A stretch of DNA of 64,000 nucleotides, taken from positions 4,960,001-5,024,000 of the forward strand of contig NZ_JBCJKP010000001.1 of the NCBI RefSeq assembly GCF_039503195.1. Reading direction: 5' to 3'. Position numbers and translations under genes: made by a program. The notes beneath the pieces were generated by a model. The model saw only the letters and a program-made list of their open reading frames with translations, was not told the DNA's origin and did not search any database. This DNA comes from Streptomyces mirabilis. GTDB lineage: Bacteria > Actinomycetota > Actinomycetes > Streptomycetales > Streptomycetaceae. Of the stretch, positions 50,523 to 58,387 are shown piece after piece (position 1 is the stretch's first letter; each line of letters opens with the position of its first letter).

Positions 50523-51263
50523 ATGACCCAACCGACCGACATCCGGCGAGCCCTCTCCGGGCTCGAACCCTTCCGCGTGCTCGATGCGTTCTCGTGCATC
50601 GGCGGCGCCACCAACGGCTACCGGCGCGCGTTCGGGCCGAACTGCCACATCACCGGCGTCGACATTCAGGCGCAGCCGGACTACTGCGGTGACGCCTTCC
50701 ACCAGGGCGACGCGATCGAGTACATCCGCGCCCACGGCCACGAATTCGACTTCATCCACGCCTCGCCCCCGTGCCAGGGAGAGGGAGCCCCGACCAAGGG
50801 CACCAACAAGGCGCGCAACGCGGCCATCGGCCGGACGTATCCCCGGCTCATCGCGCCGACCCGCGCCGCCCTGGAAGCGACGGGCCGGCCGTACGTGATC
50901 GAGAACGTGGCCGGCTCCGCCGTCCGCAAGGACATCCGCCTCTGCGGGGAACAGTTCGGCCTCGCGGTGCTCATGCACCGCTACTTCGAACTCGGAGGCT
51001 GGACGTTCCCGCAGCCCATCCACCCTCGTCATCGCGGCTACGTCCGGGGCTACCGCCACGGCGTGTGGCGTGACGGGCCGTACGTCGCCGCGTACGGCAA
51101 GGGCGGGGGCAAGGCCACCGTGGAGGAGATCCGCGAAGCAAAGCGCATCGACTGGTCCACCCACCACCTGCGCCTGCGGGAAGCCCTCCCGCCCGCCTAC
51201 ACGGAGTGGATCGGGGCCGCCTACCTCACCACGGTCGCCCCTCACCTCGAGGTGGCGGCGTGA
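50523..51263 (+). CDS. DNA C5-cytosine methyltransferase
   Basis: A 246-residue DNA methyltransferase. VLDAFSCIGGATNGYRRAF (motif I variant, residues 19-37) binds AdoMet. FDFIHASPPCQGEG holds the catalytic Cys84 in SPPC, and PYVIENVAGS is the ENV motif. It is shorter than typical m5C enzymes and lacks an obvious large target-recognition domain. No restriction gene is adjacent, so it is probably a solitary protector or regulator of the element. ATG 50523 follows GGAGACC. Its stop overlaps the prim-pol GTG. Confidence 0.88.
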   Translation: MTQPTDIRRALSGLEPFRVLDAFSCIGGATNGYRRAFGPNCHITGVDIQAQPDYCGDAFHQGDAIEYIRAHGHEFDFIHASPPCQGEGAPTKGTNKARNAAIGRTYPRLIAPTRAALEATGRPYVIENVAGSAVRKDIRLCGEQFGLAVLMHRYFELGGWTFPQPIHPRHRGYVRGYRHGVWRDGPYVAAYGKGGGKATVEEIREAKRIDWSTHHLRLREALPPAYTEWIGAAYLTTVAPHLEVAA

Positions 51264-52102
51264 GCGAGCACCTGCGCACCGCGCTCAGCCTCGCGGCCCA
51301 CGGCGTGCCCCCGTTGCCGTTACGGGCGGGGAAGGTGCCGTTCGGGAACTGCCCGGCCTGCGCCAAGAACGCCTGTGGGGGCCGGCCGAACATGAAGACC
51401 CCCGGCCCCTGCACCTGCCCTGCGCCGTGCCACGGCTGGGCCGCCGCGACCATCGACCCGAACGTCATCAACTCGCCCACATGGCGGCGGGCGTGGAGGG
51501 AAGCGGCGGGCGTGGCTTACCACCCCGGCGGCGCCGGCCTCACGGTCGTGGACCTCGACAACGCAGAGGCCATCGCGTGGGCCCGTGCGAGCCTGCCCGC
51601 CACACGGTCCGTGCCGACGACGCGGGGTGAGCACTGGCTCTACCGGGGCGCGATGCAGTCGGCCAACGCCGTACGGCCCGGCGTGGACGTCAAGTCGTCC
51701 ATGCAGTACGCGCGGTGGCTCGGGCCCGGTACCGGCACCATGACGGCCCTGCCGGACGTCGTGCGCGACTTGACCGTGAAGGAGCCGGCCACGGTCCGAC
51801 CGGTGGCCGTCATGGTGCCCGCGCCGGTCGGTGGCGGGGAGTGCCCGCACCGCACGCCTACCTACCTCGATCGCGGCATCGCCATGGCGGAGCAGCGCAT
51901 CACCGAGGCCCGTGAGGCGGTGCACGCAACCGTCTACCGGACGTTCCTCGCGGTGCTGTCCACGCACGGTCGGTGCGGCTGCCTCACCGAGGCGCACACG
52001 GCGCGGCTGTTCACGGCTGCGCAGGCCAAGGGGGAGTCGCCCCGGCACTGCACCGACGCGTGGACCAACGCCCTGACCACGTTGGGACTGAGCCATGTCT
52101 GA
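51260..52102 (+). CDS. bifunctional DNA primase/polymerase (prim-pol)
   Basis: A 280-residue protein with an N-terminal prim-pol fold. EHLRTALSLAAHGVPPLPLRAGKVPFGNCPACAKN, GVAYHPGGAGLTVVDLDNAEAIAW (catalytic acidic pair in VDLD), and PTTRGEHWLYRG follow in the usual order. A Cys-rich patch (CPACAKNACGG, CTCPAPCHGW) may bind zinc. It should start or extend DNA during replication of the excised element. GTG 51260 shares bases with the previous stop (GTGA). The helicase gene begins before its own stop. Confidence 0.88.
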   Translation: MSEHLRTALSLAAHGVPPLPLRAGKVPFGNCPACAKNACGGRPNMKTPGPCTCPAPCHGWAAATIDPNVINSPTWRRAWREAAGVAYHPGGAGLTVVDLDNAEAIAWARASLPATRSVPTTRGEHWLYRGAMQSANAVRPGVDVKSSMQYARWLGPGTGTMTALPDVVRDLTVKEPATVRPVAVMVPAPVGGGECPHRTPTYLDRGIAMAEQRITEAREAVHATVYRTFLAVLSTHGRCGCLTEAHTARLFTAAQAKGESPRHCTDAWTNALTTLGLSHV

Positions 52103-53570
52103 GGACGAGAAGAACCCCGCCCGCGAAGTCATCGCGGACTACGCACAGTCCCACTTCCGGTACTTCCGCACTGCCGACGGGACCGTGTACGCGCAGAAGA
52201 ACGGCCACCCCGTGGCCCGCCCGATGCGCTCCCAGGGCACCACCGGCAGCCATCGCCAAGAACTCATCGTCGGCATGTACAGGGACGGGGTCGGCGTGTT
52301 CAACGGGACCGCGCTCAAGGAGGCACTGGACTTGATCGAAGCGCTCGCGCTGTACGAGGACACGCACGCCGTGAACATCCGCGTGGCCCCCGGGTTCGAC
52401 GGGGCGACGTGGCTGGACCTGGGCCGCGACGACGGGCAGTCCGTCCGCATCCATCCTTCGGGCTGGGAGATCCTCACCCCTGACCCGCGTGAGGTGTGCT
52501 GGCGGCGGACCCAGCTCACCGGGGAACTGCCCCTGCCGGCCAAGAACACCGACGGCAAGGGCATCGACCTGCTGATGCGGCTGTGCAACTTCGCCAACGC
52601 CGAAACCGAATGCCTGGCCATCGCCTGGCTCATCGGCTGCCTCGGGCCGTCCGTTCCCGTCCCCGCCCCGTTCCTCACCGGCCCACAGGGCGCGGGCAAG
52701 TCCACCGGGGGCCGGATGCTCACCCGGATCATCGAAGGGATGAGCGGTGACCTGCGGCGAGCGCCGAAAGACGAGGAAAGCCTGATCGCCGCGGTGGCGG
52801 CGGGATGGATCACCGCGCTGGACAACCTCTCCCACGTGACGCCGGACCTGTCGGACGCGATGTGCTGCATCGTGACCGGAGCCGAGAGCGTCAAGCGGGC
52901 CCTGTTCACCGACGGGGACGTGTTCCGCGTCGGCTACCGCCGCCCCCTGCTCCTGACCGGTATCGACGTCGGTGTCATCCGGCCCGACCTCGCAGACCGG
53001 CTCCTACCGCTGCGCTTGGAGCGGCCCAGCGTCCGCCGCACCGAGGCGGAACTGTGGGCGGAGTACGCGGAAGTCCTGCCCGTCGTCCTCGGCTCGCTCC
53101 TGGACCTCACGGTCAAAGTCCGGGCCATGAAGGCGGAGACCCCCACGGACCTGCGGATGGCGGACTTCGCGCACCTGTGCGCCCAGTTCGACGCGGCAAC
53201 CGGCCTCGGGGCGCTCACCGCCTACCGGGCGAGTCTGGACGACCTGAACGACGACGTGATCGAGGGTGACCTCCTCGCGCAGACCGTCCTCAGGCACGCC
53301 GAGACCATCGAGCCGGGCGGCGCGCAGCGGATGACGTCCACGGAGTGGCTGTCCTGCCTCAGCAGCCTCTACAGCGGCGAGGACAGCCGCCCCCTGCCCA
53401 AGGGGTGGCCCACCACCGGCAAAGTCCTCTCCGACCGGCTCAAGCGTCTCCAACCGACGCTGGCCGCCCGGCGCGTGCTTGTCGACTCGGGCCGCACCAG
53501 CGCGGGCCGCTACCTCGAAATGACCCGCACGCTCCCCCCGGCCCCGCACGAGCAGCAGCGGGCGTTCTGA
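52095..53570 (+). CDS. replication helicase / plasmid-type ATPase
   Basis: A 491-residue ATPase. Walker A GPQGAGKST sits at 196-204, WITALDNLSHVTPDLSDAMCCIVTG carries the Walker B-like region, and RPLLLTGIDVGVIRPDLADRLLPLRLER resembles sensor elements of superfamily 3 / AAA+ replicative helicases. The first 150 residues form a separate domain. With the prim-pol encoded just upstream (8-bp overlap) it makes the element's replication pair, next to an iteron array. ATG 52095 is used. Confidence 0.88.
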   Translation: MSEDEKNPAREVIADYAQSHFRYFRTADGTVYAQKNGHPVARPMRSQGTTGSHRQELIVGMYRDGVGVFNGTALKEALDLIEALALYEDTHAVNIRVAPGFDGATWLDLGRDDGQSVRIHPSGWEILTPDPREVCWRRTQLTGELPLPAKNTDGKGIDLLMRLCNFANAETECLAIAWLIGCLGPSVPVPAPFLTGPQGAGKSTGGRMLTRIIEGMSGDLRRAPKDEESLIAAVAAGWITALDNLSHVTPDLSDAMCCIVTGAESVKRALFTDGDVFRVGYRRPLLLTGIDVGVIRPDLADRLLPLRLERPSVRRTEAELWAEYAEVLPVVLGSLLDLTVKVRAMKAETPTDLRMADFAHLCAQFDAATGLGALTAYRASLDDLNDDVIEGDLLAQTVLRHAETIEPGGAQRMTSTEWLSCLSSLYSGEDSRPLPKGWPTTGKVLSDRLKRLQPTLAARRVLVDSGRTSAGRYLEMTRTLPPAPHEQQRAF

Positions 53571-53591
53571 CCCGCGATCCGCACGCACAAG

Positions 53592-53629
53592 CGAACAGCA
53601 AGAAGAGCACGTGCTCCTCTTGCTGTTCG
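53592..53629. repeat. 38-bp inverted repeat after the helicase gene
   Basis: Arms 53592-53610 and 53611-53629 are complementary with one mismatch (core AACAGCAAGAAGAGCAC / GTGCTCCTCTTGCTGTT). It may be a terminator or an origin hairpin; it starts 21 bp after the helicase stop. Confidence 0.75.
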
Positions 53630-53735
53630 GCGGAACGCCGCCTCAAGGTCGCGCCGCGCAGCGGCCCCTTCTTCGCTCTGTGAGGGGCACCGAACTACAA
53701 CAGCAGGCCCTTCTTTGTCCTAAGAAGGAAGACGC

Positions 53736-53941
53736 TGCGTCATGTGCGTCATGCGGGCCGGAAAACGGCACCTGACCTGCGCCGACAGGCATGACGCAGA
53801 CGGCTTGCTCTGCGTCATCGTGCGTCATCTGCGTCATCCGATGACGCACGCCGTGACGCGGCGATGACGCACGCCCTAACTGCTGCGTCAAGCAAAACCG
53901 CAGGTCAGAGCCCCGAATGACGCTACCGACGCAATGACGCA
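53736..53941. other. iteron array, probable AICE replication origin
   Basis: Ten exact copies of TGACGCA in either orientation (six as TGCGTCA, four as TGACGCA) plus two TGACGC near-copies lie in about 200 bp between the helicase and xis genes. They are clustered and partly phased at about 10-12 bp, as in iteron-controlled origins. The last copy overlaps the upstream end of the longest xis frame. Confidence 0.8.
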
Positions 53942-54014
53942 GAAATCCGCACCTCGGACACACGCACACCGCGAGAAGCCCCCGAACGCAACACGACTCG
54001 ACGCCGAGGCCTCT

Positions 54015-54260
54015 ATGAGCCGACCCCGTTCCGCTCAACCCGACGCTCGCGCTGCCCTCCGCAGTGGCCTGCCCGACCGATACCTCACCCCCGACGACAT
54101 CGCCGAGATCTTCGGCGTCCCCCGCGAAACCGTCTACCAGTGGCGCAGGAAGCGAACCGGCCCACCCGGCTTCCGCATCGGCAAACACGTCCGTTACGAC
54201 CCGGGCGAAGTAGGTGCCTACGTCGCACAGCTCAAGAACGCCGACCGCGTGGCGGTCTGA
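54015..54260 (+). CDS. xis: excisionase-type helix-turn-helix protein (Xis)
   Basis: An 81-residue MerR/excisionase-fold protein. RYLTPDDIAEIFGVPRETVYQWRRKRTGPPGFRIGKHVRYDPGEVGAYVAQL is the classical 'helix-turn-helix domain, excisionase family' pattern. ATG 54015 follows GAGG; the frame could also start at 53934 within the last iteron. It lies between origin and integrase, as in pSAM2-like elements, and should direct the integrase towards excision. Confidence 0.9.
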   Translation: MSRPRSAQPDARAALRSGLPDRYLTPDDIAEIFGVPRETVYQWRRKRTGPPGFRIGKHVRYDPGEVGAYVAQLKNADRVAV

Positions 54261-54332
54261 CACACCTCACACACAAGCAGGGCCGGCCACGCGGCCGGCC
54301 CTGCTCCATGCCGAGAGAGGGCTCCGCCGAAT

Positions 54333-55571
54333 ATGGCAGGCAGCATCCAAGACCGCTGGTTCAAGTCCGAGACCAACGCCGACGGCAAGACCATCCGCGT
54401 CAAGACCGAGCGCTATGGGACCGGCATGCGCTACCGGGCCCGCTACTTCGCGCCCGACGGAAAGCGCAAGGGCAAGTCCTTCCCCGACGGACAGAAGCGG
54501 CTCGCTGAGCAGTGGCTGAGCAAGGTCACGGCAGACGTGGCCCGTGGCGACTACATCGACCCGAACGCGTCCCGGACGTCGTTTCAGGAGTTCGCGGAAG
54601 GTTGGCTCGCGAGCCAGAGCGGGGACCCGAACACCCGCGCGTCGATGCAGTCTCAGCTCAGGTTGCACGCCTTCCCGCGGATCGGGTCGCGGCCCCTGGG
54701 CTCGTTCCAGCCCAGCCATATCCGCGAGTTCGTGACGCAGCTCGAAGCATCCGGCATGTCCGGCGCGTACGCCCGCGTGATCTTCTCCAACGTCCGGGCC
54801 GTGCTCTCTGCGGCTGTCGAGGACGGCTACCTTCGCCGGAACCCATGCAACTCACGCACGGTGACGCTCCCCGAGATGGGCATGCGCCGTGTCGTTCCCT
54901 GGCAGCCAGACCGCGTCTTCTCCATGCGAGCCGCTATGGTCGAACGCTTCCGGCCCATGGTGGACATGGGCGCCGGCTGCGGCCTACGGCAAGGCGAGAT
55001 CCTCGGACTCTCCGTGGATGAGCTGGACTTCGACAGCGGCACCCTGCACGTGGTGCAACAGCTCAAGCTCAGCCTGAGCAAGGCTGTGTTCGCACCCCCG
55101 AAGGGCGGCAAGCTCCGTGACGTTCCTCTGCCCGATCCCGTGGCGGAAGCGCTCAAGGAGCACATCAAGCACTTCCCGCCCGTTGAGATCACGCTGCCGT
55201 GGATGCGAGCGAACGGCCAGCCCGTGACCAAGCGTCTGATCTTCAGCGGGCCCAACGGTGGCCACGTCTGGCGTACGTCGCTGAATGAGGACCACTGGAA
55301 GCCTGCCCTTGCGTCCGTCGGCGTCATCCCGAAGGCCAAGAGCCGAGAGCACTCCGCCGCTCGGGAGCATGGCATGCACGCGCTGAGGCACTTCTACGCG
55401 TCCGTTCTGTTGGACGCGGGAGAGAGCATCAAGGCCGTGAGCGAGTACCTGGGGCACTCCGACCCGGGGCTCACGCTGAAGGTGTACGCGCACCTCATGC
55501 CGAGTAGCCGGGACCGTGCCCGGAAGGCTCTCGGTCAGGCACTCCGACCGCCGCAAGAGCCGCCGCGCTGA
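54333..55571 (+). CDS. int: site-specific tyrosine integrase
   Basis: A 412-residue tyrosine recombinase. An N-terminal AP2-like arm-binding domain is followed by a core-binding SAM-like domain (TSFQEFAEGWLASQ). The catalytic domain has Arg219 (CGLRQGE), His349-x-x-Arg352 (HALRHFY), His375 (GHSDPG) and nucleophile Tyr385 (VYAHLMP). ATG 54333 opens MAGSIQDRWFKSET. The gene ends 80 bp before att core C in the gpm 3' end, the normal position for this family. A fragment of a closely related integrase lies at 41468-41592. Confidence 0.95.
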   Translation: MAGSIQDRWFKSETNADGKTIRVKTERYGTGMRYRARYFAPDGKRKGKSFPDGQKRLAEQWLSKVTADVARGDYIDPNASRTSFQEFAEGWLASQSGDPNTRASMQSQLRLHAFPRIGSRPLGSFQPSHIREFVTQLEASGMSGAYARVIFSNVRAVLSAAVEDGYLRRNPCNSRTVTLPEMGMRRVVPWQPDRVFSMRAAMVERFRPMVDMGAGCGLRQGEILGLSVDELDFDSGTLHVVQQLKLSLSKAVFAPPKGGKLRDVPLPDPVAEALKEHIKHFPPVEITLPWMRANGQPVTKRLIFSGPNGGHVWRTSLNEDHWKPALASVGVIPKAKSREHSAAREHGMHALRHFYASVLLDAGESIKAVSEYLGHSDPGLTLKVYAHLMPSSRDRARKALGQALRPPQEPPR

Positions 55572-55597
55572 GGTCCCACAGAGGGCCCAGGCCGTGA

Positions 55598-55638
55598 AAA
55601 CGCCCCCGACCCGCGCCGTATGCGCAGGTCGGGGGCGT
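55598..55638. terminator. terminator between int and gpm
   Basis: ACGCCCCCGACC (55598-55609) and GGTCGGGGGCGT (55627-55638), perfect 12-bp arms, between the convergent int and gpm genes. It is homologous to the hairpins beside att cores A and B. Confidence 0.85.
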
Positions 55639-55649
55639 GATCACGGAAC

Positions 55650-56410
55650 CTACTTCTTCTTGCCCTGGTTCTTGACCGCCTCGATCGCGGCCGCGGCCGC
55701 CTCCGGGTCGAGGTACGTGCCGCCGGGGTTGAGCGGCTTGAAGTCGGCGTCGAGCTCGTAGGCGAGCGGGATGCCGGTCGGGATGTTCAGGCCCGCGATG
55801 TCGGCGTCGGAGATGCCGTCGAGGTGCTTGACGAGGGCGCGCAGGGAGTTGCCGTGGGCGGCGACCAGGACCGTGCGGCCGGTGAGGAGGTCGGGAACGA
55901 TGCCGTCGTACCAGTACGGCAGCATGCGGAAGACGACGTCCTTCAGGCACTCCGTGCGGGGCGCAGCTCCGGCGGGATCGACGCGTAGCGCGGGTCGTTC
56001 GCCTGCGAGAACTCGCTGTCGTCGGAGAGGGGCGGCGGCGGGGTGTCGTACGAGCGGCGCCACAGCATGAACTGCTCCTCGCCGAACTCGGCGAGGGTCT
56101 GGGCCTTGTCCTTGCCCTGGAGGGCGCCGTAGTGCCGCTCGTTCAGACGCCAGGAGCGGTGAACGGGGATCCAGTGGCGGTCGGCGGCCTCCAGCGCGAG
56201 CTGGGCGGTGCGGATCGCGCGCTTCTGGAGCGAGGTGTGCACGACGTCGGGCAGCAGGCCGGCGTCCTTCAGCAGCTCACCGCCGCGGACTGCCTCCTTC
56301 TCGCCCTTCTCGTTGAGATTGACGTCCACCCATCCGGTGAACAGGTTCTTCGCGTTCCATTCGCTCTCGCCGTGGCGGAGGAGGATCAGCTTGTACGGTG
56401 CGTCGGCCAT
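55650..56410 (-). pseudogene. gpmA: 2,3-bisphosphoglycerate-dependent phosphoglycerate mutase, apparent frameshift
   Basis: Glycolytic mutase of about 253 residues if repaired. The first frame (ATG 56410) has [25 protein letters not shown] with the phosphohistidine, and [15 protein letters not shown]. It ends in [10 protein letters not shown] at a premature stop. The other frame resumes [25 protein letters not shown], carries [17 protein letters not shown] and ends NQGKKK. Adding one G to the plus-strand run GGGG (55958-55961) restores the reading. A true knockout of this enzyme is unlikely to be tolerated, so a consensus error is the better explanation. Its 3' end is the AICE attachment site. 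Confidence 0.9.
55651..55668. other. att core C within the gpm 3' end
   Basis: TACTTCTTCTTGCCCTGG covers the last codons of gpm (QGKKK stop on the minus strand). It is identical to core B. Insertion at a gene's 3' end with restoration of the reading frame is typical of tyrosine-integrase elements. Confidence 0.9.
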
Positions 56411-56562
56411 GCGTCCGAGCGTAATGGAAGCCTTCGTCCCCTCGCGCCCCTGCCCGGAAGGCGGACAGTTGACGGCATCTGTTAATTGAGTGGCCCCCGG
56501 AGACCTCCCGCTCGTAAGTTGCCATCAGTACATGAGCCGCTTACATCCGTGGGGGACGACCG

Positions 56563-57816
56563 ATGCCACTCGCCGTCATGCGACGCGCCGCCCGAGAGAC
56601 CGTCTCGGGGCTCCCCCGCGAGTTCTGGTGGCTGTGGACCAGCACCCTGGTCAACCGACTCGGTGCTTTTGTCGCCACTTTCATGGCTCTGTACCTCACG
56701 CTCGACCGCGGCTACTCCGCTTCGTACGCGGGTCTCGTGGCGTCTCTGCACGGCCTCGGCGGTGTCGTCTCCTCGCTCGGCGCGGGCGTGATGACCGACC
56801 GGCTCGGGCGCCGGCCCACGCTCCTCGTCGCACAGACCTCCACGGCCGCCTCCGTCGCGCTGCTCGGCTTCATGCACGACCCGGTGAGCATCGCCGCGGT
56901 CGCCTTCCTGGTCGGAATGGCCAGCAACGCCTCCCGGCCCGCCGTCCAGGCGATGATGGCCGACATCGTGCGGCCCGAGGACCGCGTCCGGGCGTTCTCC
57001 CTCAACTACTGGGCGATCAACCTCGGCTTCGCCGTCTCCTCCATGGCCGCCGGTTTCATCGCCGAGTTCAGTTACCTCGCCGGCTTCCTCATCGAGGCCG
57101 GCATGACCCTGGCCTGCGCGCTCCTCGTCTTCGCGAAGCTGCCGGAGTCCCGGCCGGTGCAGAACGCCAAGGAGGCGAAGGACGACGTCGGCCTCGGGAC
57201 CGTGCTGCGCGACCGGCGCTTCATGAGCGTCGTCGGCCTGTCCTTCCTCGTCGCCCTGGTCTTCCAGCAGGGCTCCGTGGGACTCCCCGTCGCCATGGGC
57301 AGAGCGGGCTTCACACCCGCCGACTACGGCATGGCGATCGCCGTCAACGGCGTCCTCATCGTCGCGCTGCAGATCCCGGTCACCCGTTTCATCCAGCACC
57401 GGGATCCGCGCCGACTGCTCGTGATCTCCTCGGTCCTCGCCGGGTACGGCTTCGGGCTCACCGCCTTCGCCGGGTCGGTGGGCGTCTTCGCGCTCACCGT
57501 GTGCGTGTGGACCCTGGCCGAGATCGTCAACGCGCCCACCCAGACGGGCCTGGTCGTCCAGCTTTCCCCGACCCACGGCCGGGGCCGCTACCAGGGCATG
57601 TACACCCTCTCCTGGTCACTCGCCGCGCTGATCGCTCCCCTGATGTCCGGGGTGGTCATCGACCGGTTCGGAGCCGAGTGGCTGTGGGGGCTGTGCGCAC
57701 TGGTGGGCACGGTGGCCGGGCTCGGGTACGGCCTGCTGATGCGGCGGCTGCCCACGGAGGAACCGGCGGTGGAGGCCGGCCCTGCGGTGGCGAAGCCCGA
57801 GGTCAGCGCGGCCTGA
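56563..57816 (+). CDS. MFS transporter (DHA1-type)
   Basis: A 417-residue membrane protein with about 12 helices. FWWLWTSTLVNRLGAFVATFMALYLTLDRGYS opens it. GVMTDRLGRRPTLLVAQ is motif A, and a central loop (KLPESRPVQNAKEAKDD) splits two six-helix halves. It resembles multidrug and small-molecule exporters of Actinobacteria. ATG 56563 is the first start after the gpm divergent spacer. The substrate is not predictable. Confidence 0.9.
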   Translation: MPLAVMRRAARETVSGLPREFWWLWTSTLVNRLGAFVATFMALYLTLDRGYSASYAGLVASLHGLGGVVSSLGAGVMTDRLGRRPTLLVAQTSTAASVALLGFMHDPVSIAAVAFLVGMASNASRPAVQAMMADIVRPEDRVRAFSLNYWAINLGFAVSSMAAGFIAEFSYLAGFLIEAGMTLACALLVFAKLPESRPVQNAKEAKDDVGLGTVLRDRRFMSVVGLSFLVALVFQQGSVGLPVAMGRAGFTPADYGMAIAVNGVLIVALQIPVTRFIQHRDPRRLLVISSVLAGYGFGLTAFAGSVGVFALTVCVWTLAEIVNAPTQTGLVVQLSPTHGRGRYQGMYTLSWSLAALIAPLMSGVVIDRFGAEWLWGLCALVGTVAGLGYGLLMRRLPTEEPAVEAGPAVAKPEVSAA

Positions 57817-57912
57817 CGCCGACTCGCCGCTCCACCCGCACCGCACGCGGTCCCGGCGGCTGCGAGCCTCCCTCAACCGCAGGAGCTCCCCGAAAAAACG
57901 CCCCCGCCGGCC

Positions 57913-58338
57913 TCACGGATGCATCCGCGCCCCCTTGACCACCTTGTCCACCGCGTTCCGAGGCCCGTACACGGCCAGCCCCACCACATCCAGTCCAGCC
58001 GTCGCGACAGCCCGCACCGCCGCCCGGTTGTCCCGGTCGTTGCCGGTGCCGAAGAGATCCGACGTGAAGACGGCCCGGGGCAGCGCGCGGCTGAGCGCCC
58101 TGCCGTGTGCCGCCACAAGGACCTCCTTCGTCCCCTCGAAAACCAGCACAGGCTGCCGGAACATCGGCAGATACGCCACCCCGTCCGCGTCCTCGTACGG
58201 CTCTCCGATCACCTCGGGAACCTGTGTGCCCAGGCCGCTGACCAGGAAGGACGTGACATTCAGGCGTTGCCAGGGCTCAAGGTCGTCCCGCAGCAGGACG
58301 ACGATCTTCGTATCGAAGCGGATCGGTTCGCTGTTCAT
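57913..58338 (-). CDS. DUF2000 family protein
   Basis: A 141-residue protein. IRFDTKIVVLLRDDLEPWQRLNVTSFLVSGLGTQVPEVIGEPYEDADG is the DUF2000 opening, and VLVAAHGRALSRALPRAVFTSDLFGTGNDRDNRAAV the conserved middle. Structures of the family resemble peptidyl-tRNA hydrolase-like folds, but no activity is established. ATG 58338 begins the conserved domain. It diverges from the AraC regulator by 49 bp, a pairing that recurs in bacteria and suggests the regulator controls it. Confidence 0.88.
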   Translation of the reverse strand: MNSEPIRFDTKIVVLLRDDLEPWQRLNVTSFLVSGLGTQVPEVIGEPYEDADGVAYLPMFRQPVLVFEGTKEVLVAAHGRALSRALPRAVFTSDLFGTGNDRDNRAAVRAVATAGLDVVGLAVYGPRNAVDKVVKGARMHP

Positions 58339-58387
58339 GGATCGAGACTGCCGACCGCGGTACGACGCCGTCTTGTACGTTCTTTGC

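Larger units (their letters stand above)
42361..55668. mobile_element. actinomycete integrative and conjugative element (AICE) in gpm
   Basis: About 13.3 kb between identical 18-bp att cores. It carries the full pSAM2-like set: GntR regulator, Spd-like membrane proteins, FtsK-type transfer ATPase, replication genes (prim-pol, helicase), an iteron origin, Xis and a tyrosine integrase next to the right att. Accessory genes are DUF4365, a GNAT, a PycTM-type effector and a C5 methyltransferase. Most transfer and replication genes overlap by 1-4 bases, which indicates a single operon. Confidence 0.88.
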
